Origin: Avena insularis
Taxonomy: Eukaryota > Streptophyta > Magnoliopsida > Poales > Poaceae
DNA: 64,000 nucleotides
Direction of reading: 5' to 3'
NCBI GenBank assembly: GCA_023614405.1
Contig: CM042688.1
Coordinates: 65,148,253 to 65,212,252, forward strand
Shown in pieces: positions 22,170 through 34,232 of the stretch. Made by a program: the position numbers and the translations under genes. The notes beneath the pieces are model-generated. The model was given only the letters and a program-made list of their open reading frames with translations, made no database searches and had not been told where the DNA came from. Within the stretch, counting starts at the first letter, position 1, and every line of letters begins with the position of its first letter.

Positions 22170-24194
22170 ATGATGACTGCGCCAGGTGCAGGCGCAAGCA
22201 AGGACCCAGCACCAAACCCGGAGGTAACACCTAAGGCACCGAGGAAAGGTAGAGGACTTCCACTAGAGAGGCCTGAGAACGTATTGAGAGAAGATATGGA
22301 TAGCTTGGCTAACCTGGTAGCAGCAGTGGTAGATCCGGCTCAGGCACAGGCCGAGCTAGAGGAAACTAGGCAAAAGATACTAGAGGGCGCAAAGAAAATA
22401 GCCGCGGCTCAGCAGTCGCTGAACATGACGCAGCGTGAGTATGCAAAGGCAAACAAAGTTGATACGGTAAAAGTAAAAGGGAGAAATCTCATGAGTGAGA
22501 TGAATAGAGAAGGTGATGATGGAGCCGAGGGGTCGGAAAACTATTTGTCTGTGGGGCTGCCGAGGTATAGTACCCCGGCAAAGAACCTCAGAGCAGCAGA
22601 TACGGCTGCGTCCGAGTTAGAGGGACTGACGGGTGAGTCCCGTCAAAGACAGCAAGATAGGGTTAACGAGCTGGTTCGGATCGCGAACAGACAGAACGAA
22701 GAGCTGCTGAGAGCTAACCCGAAGAGAGCTGGAGCTTCCAAAATCGTCCATTCAGTGATGGGCAACCCAGAGAAATCCGCTGGAGCCGCATCATCGCCTC
22801 ATGGTGGTCGAAGGAGAGAAGAGGTAGTAACCTCGGCCAGACGGAACAAACAGATCGTCCCGTACGACCCGACGCGTGAGGGAAAAGAAAAAGAAATGCG
22901 AAAAAATGATGATCGATGGAGTGTGAGCCGAAGTGAAGCTGGCCGAGGTAATCACGACCAAGGCAATGCCGGTCAAGGGAATGCTGCCAACGACAATGCC
23001 AGACAGCGAAACTCCACAGGAGCAGGACAACCGCAGCAGCGGAATATACCAAGGCAAGAGCAAAGCGCCGGCCGAGGTATGCAGCAGAAAGGTGCGGAAC
23101 GGGAGCAAAACCGATACAACGACGGTGATTCGGAGATGGTGAACGTAGGGTACCCTAGACCGGACTATCATGTGATAGGGTCAAGATTGGGAAGCAGGGA
23201 CTTGACGCCGGATGACGCCAGGTTAAAACTAGATCGCCTGTATAGGTCGGAACAGATCGAATGTCAGGGTCCCCCGGGTCCAGCGTGCTTTGGACCCCGG
23301 ATCATGAAAGAGCCACCGATACCCAACTTCCAGCTGCCTAGAGGCACGAAGACATATGACGGCAGTACCAAGCCGGAGGATTGGCCGATAAACTATGCTA
23401 CGGCTGTGAAAATTGCCACAGGCAACTTGAGATGGGCTGTACGATACGTGCCCCAGATGTTGGAAGGTCCGGCCAGAGTATGGCTGAATAATTTACCACC
23501 CGGAAGCATCAACTGCTGGATAGATTTTGAAGAAATGTTTATCAGCAACTTCTCAAGTACATATCAGAGGCTGAATAGACCGCAAACCCTAGCAATGTGC
23601 AAGCAAAGACCTAACGAGACGGATCGTGAATTCTTGATCCGGTGGTGTACCGTGAGAAACTCGTGTGAGGGTATCATAGAGTCACAGGCCATAGCGTGGT
23701 TTGCGCAAGGGTGCAGATATGGCAGTGAGCTGTGGATGAAGTTGCAAAGGAAAATGCCAATTACGCTGACAGAGATGATCCAGATTGCTGATTCGTATGC
23801 TTTGGGCGATCCGACTCAACCTAGGCTCGCATCAAATGAGTCAAACGAGGAATACTATCAGAGGGATGGAGCTGGGTCATCCCGGAGGAACGATTACAGA
23901 GGAAAAAGGAGATATGATAGACCGGATCATCGCTACGGTTCGCAACAAGTTGCAGCTGTGAATCAAGACCAACCCGGAGCAGGGAGCAACCAACGCCAGA
24001 GAACGGGAGGGCAATGGACTCCAAGAAATGATGGCAAGAAAACATGGACTCCAGAGCAAAAGAAACAGTGGAAGGAAAAGAAAGACCGTCCGAGGTATAC
24101 CTATGAGTCGATGTTGGACCAGCCGTGTAAGTTTCACATCCGAATAGCCCAGCGGATCACACAACGAGGCAATGTGAGTGGATGTGTAAGATAG
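22170..24194 (+). pseudogene. G1 gag
   Basis: The frame is open from 21822, inside the LTR end, through the primer-binding site. The first Met after the leader is at 22170. The N-terminal half is charged, with a coiled-coil-like stretch (AQAELEETRQKILEGAKKIA) and Gln/Asn/Arg-rich linkers. The Gag core (retrotrans_gag) lies around 23430-23790, with GPARVWLNNLPPGSI and EFLIRWCTVRNSCEGI. Near 24120 an unusual zinc-knuckle begins (CKFH), but a 1-base deletion around 24140 shifts the frame and it stops at 24192-24194, with the rest of the knuckle in the next frame. Gag would package element RNA into virus-like particles in the cytoplasm. This copy is broken. Confidence 0.85.
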
Positions 24195-26249
24195 AACAAG
24201 GTGGTTCGGGGAATGCCCAGGCACCCCGAAATGATCAACCTCAGCAGGAGTTACCTCGGCAGCAATTGCTCTCCGAGGCGAACACGCAACAGCTAATGTT
24301 GCCTCCCCCTCCACCGAGGTATGACAACAATGAGAGAAGGGATGCAGTGCATCAGGTGGAAAATCAGCAACAACCGGATCAGAGGTACCCCGGAAACAAG
24401 GGAAGGAATGAGTACAGGGAACATCACCAGAGTTATTGTGTGTTCACGACTGAGGAAACAGATAGAAAGAGCTTGCAGCGCCGACATATGGAGGTCAATG
24501 CGGTCATGCCAGCAGTGACGAGGTACATGCCTTGGTCGGACCAGGAAATCACCTGGAACATCAAATATCATCCTAAACTTATGCTGAGTCTAGGTTCGTA
24601 TGCGCCAGTGCTAGATCCGACATTCATTGGACCGAACATCAATGTGAGGTTCTCCAAGGTACTAATTGGTAATGGCAGTAGCATTAACATAATGTATGCG
24701 GATACGATGCGCAAGTTGGGCATCTCGGAGAACATGCTCCAGGCTACGAGAACAACTTTCCATGGCATTGTACCAGCCATTTCTTGTGAGCCCATAGGCA
24801 AAGTCCGGGTCGACGTGCTATTCGGCACAAGGGATAACTGCGAACTGAAAATCTGGAGTTTGAGGTGGTGAACTTGGAAAGTGCATATCACGCGTTACTC
24901 GGAAGACCAGCATTGAACAAGTTCATGGCAAGCTGCCACATCAGTTATCTGAAGATGAAGTTGCCCGGGCCAAATGGAGTGATTACCATTGCTGGGGATT
25001 TCCGACGTTCCATTGAGTGTGCTTCAGCCGGGTCTAACCTAGCCGAGTCACTCGTGATTGCGCAAGAGAAAAGAAAAATCCAAGAGGTGGCGGCATTAGC
25101 TCAGTCCGCGCAGCAATATATGCCGGCATTAAGTAACCCGCATGGCAGCGTTTCATTTCAAGCCGCAAAGGACACCAAGAAGGTTCCAGTTGATAACATG
25201 TTCCCGGAGCGCACCGTAACAATTGGTGTCGGGTTAACTAACAAATAGGAAAGCGAGCTTGTCAACTTCCTCCGTGAGAATCGGGATATTTTTGCTTGGT
25301 CTACACAGGACTTGCAAGGTGTTCCGAGGGAGTTGGCCGAGCACTCTTTGAACGTAAGACCCGGTGCAATGCCGGTGAAGCAACCTCTCCGCTGCTTCGC
25401 CGAGGATAGGAGAAAAGTCATTGGAGACGAGATAGCTCGATTGCTAGCAGCAGGATTTATCATGGAGGTGCTGTATCCGGATTGGCTCTCTAATCCGGTG
25501 CTGGTAGAAAAGAAGAAGGACGATCCGAACGTGGCAGTGGTTTGGAGTATGTGTATCGATTACACGAACCTGAACAAGGCGTGTCCAAAAGATCCATTTC
25601 CACTGCCGAGGATAGATCAGGTCATAGACTCGACCGCGGGATGTGAACTGTTGTCATTCATTGATGCATATTCTGGCTTCCACCAGATACCTCTGAACCC
25701 GGATGATCAAATAAAGACTGCGTTTATTACCCCGTACGGGGCTTACTGCTATCGCACTATGCCGTTCGGTTTACGTAATGCAGGTGCAACGTACCAAAGA
25801 TGTATGCAAAAATGTTTGCACGACCAAATAGGTCAAAACGTACAAGTATACGTGGATGATGTGGTTATCAAGACCAAGGAAAGCACAACGCTCCTTGACG
25901 ACATAAGGCAAACATTCACGAACTTGAGAAGGTTCCGGATGAAGCTTAACCCGGAAAAATGTACCTTCGGTGTCCCGGCTGGAAAATTACTCGGATTTCT
26001 CGTCTCCAGCCGAGGTATCGAAGTTAATCCAACTAAGATCCGAGCCATCGAACGAATGGAGCTGCCGAAGTGTCTTAACGACGTCTAGAAGTTCACTGGA
26101 TGCCTGGCATCGTTGAGTCGGTTTGTATGTCGGTTGGGAGAAAAGGCACTGCCTCTCTACCAACTCATGAAAAAGTCGGATAAATTCGTTTGGACGCCAC
26201 AGGCCGATGAAGCCTTTGCCCACTTAAAAAAGATGTTGGCCATCGCACG
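24182..26249 (+). pseudogene. G1 protease and reverse transcriptase
   Basis: After the gag frameshift a Gln/Pro-rich linker leads to an aspartic-protease-like region. Its active-site motif, expected as D-G-G-S-S, reads GNGSSINIMY near 24670, so the catalytic Asp is lost. A frameshift near 24860 and a TAG at 25246-25248 follow. The reverse transcriptase is open from 25249 to 26085 with FPLPRIDQVIDSTAG, FIDAYSGFHQI, MPFGLRNAGATYQ and an intact YVDD box at 25849-25860, then a TAG at 26086-26088. Both stops fit CAG-to-TAG changes. The linker to RNase H is frameshifted near 26250. In working copies this polyprotein makes element cDNA. Confidence 0.88.
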
Positions 26250-27110
26250 GTGTTAGCCTCTCCACTATCAAAGGAGCCAATGTTGCTCTACATAGCCGCA
26301 ACCAATCGGGTTGTAAGTGCAGTGATTGTAGTGGAGCGCAATGAAGAGGGTAAGTCAGTGCAGAGGCTAGTATATTACTTGAGCGAGGTATTGTCTGCCT
26401 CAAAACAGAACTACCCGCACTTTCTAAAGGTGGCATACGGTGTCTATATGGCGACAAAGAAGTTAAAGCATTACTTTGAGGAACACCCCATCAAAGTAAT
26501 ATGTGAAGCTCCCATATCCGAGATAATGGGTAACAAGGATGCGAGTGGCAGAATTGCAAAATGGGCAATTGAGCTAGCCCCTTATGCGCCCCAATACGAC
26601 AGAAGGGAAGCGATCAAGTCCCAGGCTGTGACGGACTTTTTTGTGGATTGGGCCGAGGTACAATACGAACCACCACCACCAGATACGAACTACTGGAGGA
26701 TGCACTTTGACGGGTCGAAAACCAAAACCGTATTAGGCGCCGGGGTTGTGCTTACCTCGCCAAAGAAGGACCAGCTAAAGTACGTATTGGAGATCCATTT
26801 CGCAGCATCGAACAATGTCGCTGAGTATGAGGCTCTTGTGCATGGGCTCAAAGTGGCAAAGGAGATTGGCATACGTCGGATAATATGCTTTGGCGACTCG
26901 GATCTGGTGGTGCAGCAGGTGTCTGGAGTGTGGGACGCCCTGGATCCAAACATGGCACTATACAAATTTCACGTGCAGAAGATATCTGGTTACTTCGAGG
27001 GGTGTGAATTTCACCATGTACCCCGAGTGGAAAACGAGGCTGTCGACATGTTGTCGAAGCTCGGATTGACCGACGTGCAATTCCACCGGTGTAGCATTGG
27101 AACACCGTAA
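26250..27110 (+). pseudogene. G1 RNase H (two domains)
   Basis: The first part, with KEPMLLYIAATNRVVSAVIV and YFEEHPIKVICEAPI, is the RNase H-like fold attached to Gypsy reverse transcriptases. The second part begins WRMHFDGSKTKTVLGAGVVL, with the D-G-S start, AEYEALVHGLKVAKE and the FGDSDLVVQQ strand, a second RNase H of plant-Gypsy dual type. Acidic residues D (HFDGS), E (EYEAL) and D (GDSDL) are present. The frame ends at 27108-27110 and a small shift separates it from the integrase frame. It would degrade RNA in RNA/DNA hybrids. Confidence 0.85.
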
Positions 27111-27184
27111 AACCATCTATCAGGCCGTCCCCAGGAACCGACTCGATCTATGTCCCAGAAAATACGGAATCCGGAGCTGAGCCC

Positions 27185-28640
27185 ATGGACATTGACATGG
27201 GAGGTAGTACGCGAGACCCGGGGACTGCATCAGCAAACCCGGGGACTACCTCGGCAAACCCGAGGACTACCTCACTAGACCCGGGGACTGCTCAGCATGA
27301 TCTGGCTGAAGTTATGCCGGTGGATCAGATGGAAATTGATGAGGACGTATTCCCTCCACGAGCGATACCAACTTGGGCACTGCCTATATTCCAATTTCTG
27401 AAAGACGGAACGTTACCCGCTGAGGAGGTGTTAGCCAGGCAAACTCAGAGGAGAGCAAAGGCATACACGATCATCAATTCCGAGCTGTACAAACGAAGTG
27501 TAACCAACATCCTCCAGCGATGTGTTGACCCGGAAGAAGGGCTTGACATTCTCCGAGATATACACCAAGGAGAATGCGGGCATCATGCCTCATCCCGAGC
27601 CTTGGTGGAAAAGGCGTTCCGGCATGGATTCTACTGGCCAAGTGCCTTGGAACAAGCAGAAGATCTGGTGAGAAAATGCAATGGTTGTCAAAGGTACGCC
27701 ACCAAGACACATATGCCCATGTCGGAACTCAAGACCATACCAATTACGTGGCCATTTGCTGTATGGTGCTTGGATATGGTTGGCCCGTTCAAACCAGCAA
27801 GAGGAAACATGACACACATTTTAGTCATGGTGGACAAATTTACAAAATGGATTGAAGTGAAACCTATAAGAAAATGTGATGGAGCTATGACCGTGACATT
27901 TCTCAAAGACATCATCTTGAGATACGGTTATCCACACAGTATTATAACTGATAATGGAACAAATTTTGCGGAAGGAGCATTTGCACGCTTCTGCCGAGAT
28001 AAGAAGATTTGACTCGATGTCGCCTCGGTAGCCCACCCCGCATCGAACGGACAAGTGGAAAGATCCAATGGATTAGTATTATCCGGGATAAAACCCTGGC
28101 TCATTGAGCCGCTGCAAAGATCAGCGGGGTGCTGGATAGAAGAACTACCAGCGATACTGTGGAGTTTAAGAACAACTCTGAATCGATCAACAGGCTATAC
28201 GCCATTTTTTCTGGTATATGGGGCAGAAGCTGTATTACTATCCGACATAGAGCATGATTCACCTAGGGTCACCCAATACACAGAAGCCGAAGTGCAAGAA
28301 GCCCGGCAAAATGATGTTGATCTGCTGGAAGAAGCGAGAGAACTGGCACTGTCCAGATCCGCCATATATCAGCAAAATCTCCGACGCTATCATAGCCGGA
28401 AAGTGTGCCCCCGAGTCTTTCGGGAAGGCGATCTGGTGCTCCGGTTGGTACAACGTACTACTGGCATGCATAAATTACCCCCTCCCATGGGAAGGGCCAT
28501 TTATTGTGAGCAAAGCATTGCACAATGATTCTTACTATCTTATAGATGCAAAGTCACAGGAAAAGAACAAGGCGGACAGGTCCGGAGAGGAATCTAAGCG
28601 ACTGTGGAATGTAGCACTACTTCGTCCCTTCTACACTTAG
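27185..28640 (+). pseudogene. G1 integrase
   Basis: The HHCC zinc-binding region (HQGECGHHASSRALVEKAF then CNGCQRYA) lies near 27570-27700. The catalytic core shows WCLDMVGPF (first Asp), IITDNGTNF (second Asp) and, after a TGA at 28010-28012, SNGQVERSNG (catalytic Glu). The TGA sits where related elements have an Arg codon, so it fits CGA to TGA. The C-terminal part continues to about 28528, then a frameshift brings the final frame to the TAG at 28638-28640 (ending LLRPFYT). Integrase inserts element DNA into chromosomes and makes the 5-bp duplication seen for G1. This copy is inactive. Confidence 0.88.
27205..27300 (+). repeat. Short coding minisatellite between RNase H and integrase
   Basis: About four imperfect units of roughly 24 bp, each carrying CCCGGGGACT or a variant, encode repeated (D/N)PGT-type blocks. 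They form a flexible acidic linker ahead of the integrase. Replication slippage is the simplest origin. Confidence 0.7.
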
Positions 28641-29243
28641 CTAAGAAGTGTATGTATCCGAGTCATCATATGTCGGTATGTATGTCGACAATGAGCTTAT
28701 TAATGAAATAGCCTACCGAGCAAAGAATCGGGACCGCTTAATAATGTTTGTTGTTACTTATTATGCGGTAGCTGGAATAAGTTGTTCTACTTAACCCGGA
28801 TTAGTAATGTGTGAGCACCAAAAACCCAACTCTTCGACTTGCTGCCGTCCAACAAGAATTGGCTTCATGGCAAGCAAGAGAACAAGTTTGGAATTGCGTA
28901 GCACATGAAAAACGACTAAGGAAATGAGTTTATTCGAGCTAACGTTTGTTTTTCGGACTAACCCTATATTTATTTTCAAGTTATTATGCTGAGTTATTTT
29001 GAGCTAAGCCTAAAAGTTTCTAAGTATTGTGAAAACAATTTTTGAAGCTCGGGTTCGTAATTCGTAAAACCGAATCAAGGAAGACACGGACCGAGCCAGA
29101 GAATTGGATGAACAAGAAAATGAAACTCGGGGACTGCGCCCAAGTTAATTCGGCATAGAAATGTAGTAGCAAAATATCACATATCCAGCATACAATTGCA
29201 CCCGGCATACCGGGGATCTGATAAATTTTCAAGTTTTTTGGAA
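28641..29243. other. G1 spacer between pol and the antisense gene
   Basis: AT-rich sequence between the convergent ends of pol (+) and the antisense gene (-). It probably contains the 3' untranslated regions of both. There is no other ORF of note. Confidence 0.4.
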
Positions 29244-32200
29244 CTAAGGAGCAGCAGGAGGAGGAAGTTCGGCGTCGTTGTCGCTGTCTTCAATATCTGA
29301 AGCATCATCTTCTCCGCCCTCATTCGACCCATCTTCAACGTTCTCATTGTGCTCGTCCCCAGCGGATTCCAGGAAGCTCGGTCCTTCAACCCAGTCATGA
29401 ATAGGAGAATATTCGACGAGGCTGTATGCGCAAGCTGGCGCTGAAACTACCCACTCGGATCATCGGTCCATCTGGATCCGGTGCGCCGGCGTAAGGAGGC
29501 TGAGGTCGATCTTCTCGTACCATGTGAGAATATGGTGAAGGATGGTATCGGCGGCATCAGCAATGGACTCTCTCCAGAGGTCAAGCTGGGTCTCAATCTC
29601 CATTAACTTCTCGACGAGAATCGTGATGGTCTCCGGGCCAGAACGTATTGAAAATGTGAACTGCAACGTCGAGGATATCCTTGCCATAATTCTTGATGGT
29701 TTCCACGCGAGCTGACAGGCTGACCAATAGGTCCTCCATGTCTAAGGGAATGCTCTCACCATCAGGAACGACGGGAGTACCCCTCTCTCGGCGAAATTTG
29801 GCAACAAATAGCGCGTAAATAGAAGTACCCTCCGGAAAGTGGTCTAGAAACAAGGCAAAGGAAGAAGGTAAAGAAAAGACATATGAGGTAACCCGAGAAT
29901 TATGTCGATAAGGAAAGGAACTTACAAGAAATATGGCTATGGATCCGGTTAACTCCTTGATCATCGCCTTTTCTTGAAGTTGCTCAAGCTCAGCGTTTGC
30001 CGACCCAAGCTGGAGGTCGGATTCTCTGAGTAGGTCCTGGTCCTTGGAGATCTGGAGAGTAAGGCGCTCACGCTCTTCTGTGAAGTTCTGGCCAAACTTT
30101 TGGAGCTCGGTTTGGTGCTAGGCCTTCATATTCTCCATCTCAACCTTGAGCTTGGCAATCTCGTTGTCCTTAGTCCGGAGGAGAGCGAGCTCATCATCCT
30201 TTTTCTTTAGCTCGGCTTGATGCTGCCCTGCTTGTTCGAGAAAATGCAGCATCATATCAGGCACGAGCACACTATCCTCAAGCGATGCTGAAATAGTATG
30301 TTGACCCGGCAGAGCCGAGGAGTGAATGTTTGCCGAGCCAAGGAGAAGAAGAAATGGAAAACACTACGAGGTCGAGCAAAAGAGGACATACCCCAGATTT
30401 CCTCCAAGTTCTTCCGCATGATCTTGTTCTCAGCCACCCCATTGCGAAACCGAATGAGGAGATTAGTTCCGAAGAAATTAAAGAAAACGGAGAGGTGCCG
30501 AGGAGAAAATTACCCTCTTTTCATGTTCTCGCACTAAGTGCAACATGTTTCTATGATAGCATCTTGTGGGTATCCAAAAGCGTTGAATTCAGCGCTCCGG
30601 TGATTGGTGGTTACCTGAAAAAAGTACAAAAGTGTAAAATTAGCTTGGTACATATTCGAAGTGTACAAGATCCGGGCCAAGTGGAACTTAACCCGGCTCT
30701 AGGTGTGTGCAGATTCGAAGTGTACAAGATCTAGGCCAAGTGGAACTTAACCCGGCTCTAGGTGTGTGCAGATTCGAAGTGTGCAAGATCCAAGCCAAGT
30801 GGAACTTAACCCGGCTCTAGGTGTGTGAAGATTCGAAGTGTGCAAGATCCGGGCCAAGTGGAACTTAACCCGGCTCTAGGTGTGTGCAGATTCGAAGTGT
30901 GCAAGATCTGGGCCAAGTGGAACTTAACCCGGCTCTAGGTGTGTGCAGATTCGAAGTGTACAAGATCCGGGCCAAGTGGAACTTAACCCGGCTCTAGGTG
31001 TGTGCAGATTCGAAGTGTACAAGATCCAGGCTAAGTGGAACTTAACCCGACTCTAGGTGTGTGCAGATTCGAAGTGTGCAAGATCCGGGCCGAGTGGAAC
31101 TTAACCCGGCACTAGGTGTGTGCAGATTCGAAGTGTACAAGATCCGGGCCAAGTGGAACTTAACCCGGCTCTAGGTGTGTGCAGATTCGATGTGTACAAG
31201 ATCCGGGCCAAGTGGAACTTAACCCGGCTCTAGGTGTGTGCATATTTGAAATGTACAAGATCCAGGCCAAGTGGAACTTAACCCGGCTCTAAGCGTGTGC
31301 AGATTCAAAGTTTACATGCAGCTACGTTAGTTTTCTAATGAGCATCCGGCCGAGTAACAAGCTACTCCACCGGAGGCTCGGGGACTAAGGGTTATTATCT
31401 ACAACATGTAAAGGAGAAACGACATACCTCCATCATTTGCCCCACGAGGTTAATTGCCTTAGCGGCGGTATTCATATGGGCGGAAAATTCTGCGGGGCCG
31501 AACTTTTCCGGGAGATCGTTGTTGTGGACGAACTCCGCCTTGTTCCAATTCATGACGAACTCGATAAGGCTCGGAGGGTACCGCTCGCCGGTGGGCATAT
31601 GGGGTGCCACCAAGCCCTTCGCGTGAGCTTCTTTCCTCTCAACTAGGGCAAGAGCTGGGCTGGTATGCAGAACCATCTGCTGCGCATCAGTTGGCTCGGC
31701 AGGAACATCCTTCGCTGCTGGAGTTTTCTTGGGAAGCATTGATGCTAAGGTTCGCTGCCTAGCCTCGACAGATGCAGACTTGGTGGCATCCGGAGCCTTT
31801 TTGCCCTTAGCTTGCTGGGAAGAAGTAACTACGGTGGATTTCCCCTTAGAGGCTGCTGGAGTAGTTCCCCGACGAGGCTGAGATGACTCGGACGAGGCGG
31901 AAGAACTTGGCACTAGAGCTTTTGTAGCTGGACTTGGAGCTATGGTTGGTTTTCTTGGTGCAGAACATGGATCGGAGCCGGTCGGCCGACATCGGAACTG
32001 CTGCTGGTGCTGGTGTTGAGATAGACTCGGTGGTTGCTGGTTGTGGCGATGCCGAAGTGGTGGATGCCGTCGCCTCGGCTGGACCGACCCCTCCCGCTCC
32101 AAGGTCGTGTTCCTCTCGATGAGGTACTGCAGAACCCGGAGCAGCCGCAGAACCCTCCGGAATAGGGCTCAGCGGGCATGACTCGTCGTCACGAGGAGGA

Positions 32201-33743
32201 GAAGGGCCGGACCGAAGGGGTGAAGAGATGCTTGATCCGCTCTGAGGGACCTCCACCGGAGGCCTGAAAAAGAGAATAATGTCAGAAGAGAAATTACCGC
32301 GGTGCAAGGAAAAGTGAGTTACGCAACGAAAAATGACTTACGCATCCGAGGTTTCAGACTCCTTGGGTTTTCGAGCCCTCCGTGCCGGGGCTTTGCCTGC
32401 CCGCTTGGAGGCAGTCTTGTCTCCGGCCTTCTTTTGCCTTTTTGTGGGCTGAGAAGGTTCGGAGGAAGAACTTGATGCGACTCCGCGCTTCTTCTTCAAC
32501 GCCACCGGAACCGGCTCGCCCGTAGCAAGTGGAGGATCCTCGTGGATATGCCCACCGGGGTTAGCTGATGCCAGAAAGGCAAAAGAAAGAGGGACAGCCT
32601 CAACGGGTTCAATCACGTCGACATCCGAGTCATCCTCATCATTGGACCAATCTCTAAGAGAAGAGAATTTACCGCTGGGTCGTTTGGTAGCGTCGGTCAT
32701 AGGGAGGAACATCTCCTAGTCTGGCTCCTCCTCATCCGGGATTTCTCGGTCTGACGCCCACTTAAGGGTCGGGTCCGTACCATCCTCGAGAGTTTGCTGA
32801 AGGAACAGCTGAGAAAAAGCACGAAGAACAGAGTCAAAAATACAACAAAAACCGATACATACTTGATCCGAAATAAGTTTGCCTCACAAGCTTATCAAGG
32901 GAGGGAGCCTCACACGACAAGAGTGCTCAATTCCCCACGCCCATTCGGCGGAGAAATTGTTGTGGGTGGTGAAAAGAGCCTTAACCCGAAAAAATCTCCG
33001 TGTTTCTCAGCTCAAGGAGGAGGTCCGCTGGGGTCGTGGGAAACTCATGTGGCACAACTTGTGGGCGGCCGAGGGGAGAGATTCGCCGCGCATTTAACGT
33101 GATCATGGCATCCTCGTTGCGCAATCCGAGTTTCTTCAGCTCCACGAACCTCTTGTTAACTTGGTTGGCCAGAGCTATAGCCTTTTTGGGGACCTCCTCC
33201 CAGAATTCCATGTCAGGAGGACTCGGAGCGTAGGGCAGCAACCGAATCAAATCTTCAGTACCCTCATTCCGGATGTAGAAGAAGGTCCAGGCCCATCCTT
33301 TGCAGGAGTCAAGCCCGGTAACCCGGGGAAAGACGGAAAGTCTCCGGGGCGAGATGGAGGCAGCTCCGAATTGGGTGAGCTGCTTATCCTCCGACTCTAC
33401 TTGGATATTGGGAATGACGTTGCGACGAAGGCTGAAAAACCTGATCCACAGCTCCTTCGTGGGTCATAGTCCGGTGTATCCTTCGATCGTAGAAGCAAAG
33501 GCGGAGAGAGAGGTGATAGCGTTGGCTGGGAGATGGTGCGGCTGCAAGTGGTAGGTCCTAACCTAATCTCGGAAGAAATCGCTCACCGGCAGACCAAATC
33601 CCCGTTGGAAGTGGGACAGGAACACGGCGAACTCACCCGGATTGGGTGAGGGGGCTAGTTCGGCGGAGGCGAGACAAGCAGCGACGCCGGTAGGAATGCG
33701 TCTGGTCCGGTAGAGCCAGTCAAGGTCATCTTGACAGACCCAT
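29244..33743 (-). pseudogene. G1 antisense gene, main part (PF04195-like, spliced)
   Basis: Reading leftwards from 33743 the coding frame gives RRIPTGVAACLASAELAP, GEFAVFLSHFQRGFGLPVSD and FFRD, then a TAG where related proteins have Trp. Next come YHLQPHHLPANAI and the 33250-32981 block (APSPPDMEFWEEVPKKAIAL). This matches the plant 'putative gypsy type transposon' family (PF04195 type). Further left are Ser/Lys-rich linkers (32712-31428), a donor-like junction GATGGAG|GTATGTC at 31428/31427, an intron to 30615 with acceptor TTTTTTCAG, then coiled-coil sequence (30290-29970) and an acidic end (GSNEGGEDDASDIEDSDND) with TAG at 29244-29246. Further GT/AG-like junctions occur near 29930 and 29850. 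The start lies beyond G2 (46645-46732). Its role is unknown. Stops show this copy is decayed. Confidence 0.7.
30652..31312. repeat. 59-bp tandem array, 11 full copies plus a partial
   Basis: Units begin at 30652, 30711, 30770, 30829, 30888, 30947, 31006, 31065, 31124, 31183 and 31242, with a partial at 31301, an exact 59-bp period. The core is GATTCGAAGTGTACAAGATC then CCAAGTGGAACTTAACCCGG. The copies are very similar, differing by a few transitions. The array occupies most of the intron (30615-31427) of the G1 antisense gene. Confidence 0.95.
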
Positions 33744-34232
33744 TGACATGGGTATACCCTACAGGTACTCGAGCTTGGTATATACGGCCCAAATACATAC
33801 AGGCCCACGGTGTCGCCAAGGCCCGGATGGAGGGACTCGAGTAACCTAGGGACTCTCGATTGCTTGAAGGACAAGAAGAAGCTAAAGATAGAAAGTTTGA
33901 AGGGGAAAACCCTAACTTGTAACCGACTCGACCGGCTACCCGAGACCTAGCCTATCTATATAAAGGCTAGGAGGAGGCGGCGAGGAGGACACACGCAATC
34001 CTAGTTTCCACAACCCTCGCCAGATTTCGTCTGCGCACCATTATAACTTTCGACTCCCTCGATAATTCCACGAGCAGACAAGCAGGAGTAGGGACCTCTA
34101 CGAGGCCTGAACCTGGGTAAATCCTTTGTCCCCTGTGTGCTTGTTTGCTAGCCGATAGATGTCTCTAGCACTCCCTCCTTCTCCAAAACCCAAGTCCATA
34201 ACAATGGGCATTGGCGAGTTAAACCCTCGTCA
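33744..34232 (+). repeat. G2 5' LTR (489 bp)
   Basis: It begins TGACATGGGTATACCCTACA and ends CCCTCGTCA. A CTATCTATATAAAGGCTAGG promoter block is near 33955. By hand I count about 15 substitutions and one small indel against the 3' LTR, roughly 3 percent, most of them transitions. Confidence 0.95.

Noticed and set aside
30652..31312. Possible CRISPR-like or satellite array
   Set aside because: The units are directly adjacent with no variable spacers, and the context is a retrotransposon intron, so it is a minisatellite-type array.
33563..33874. Minus-strand frame spanning the G2 LTR and G1
   Set aside because: The first half is G2 LTR sequence. Only the part below 33743 belongs to the G1 antisense gene.
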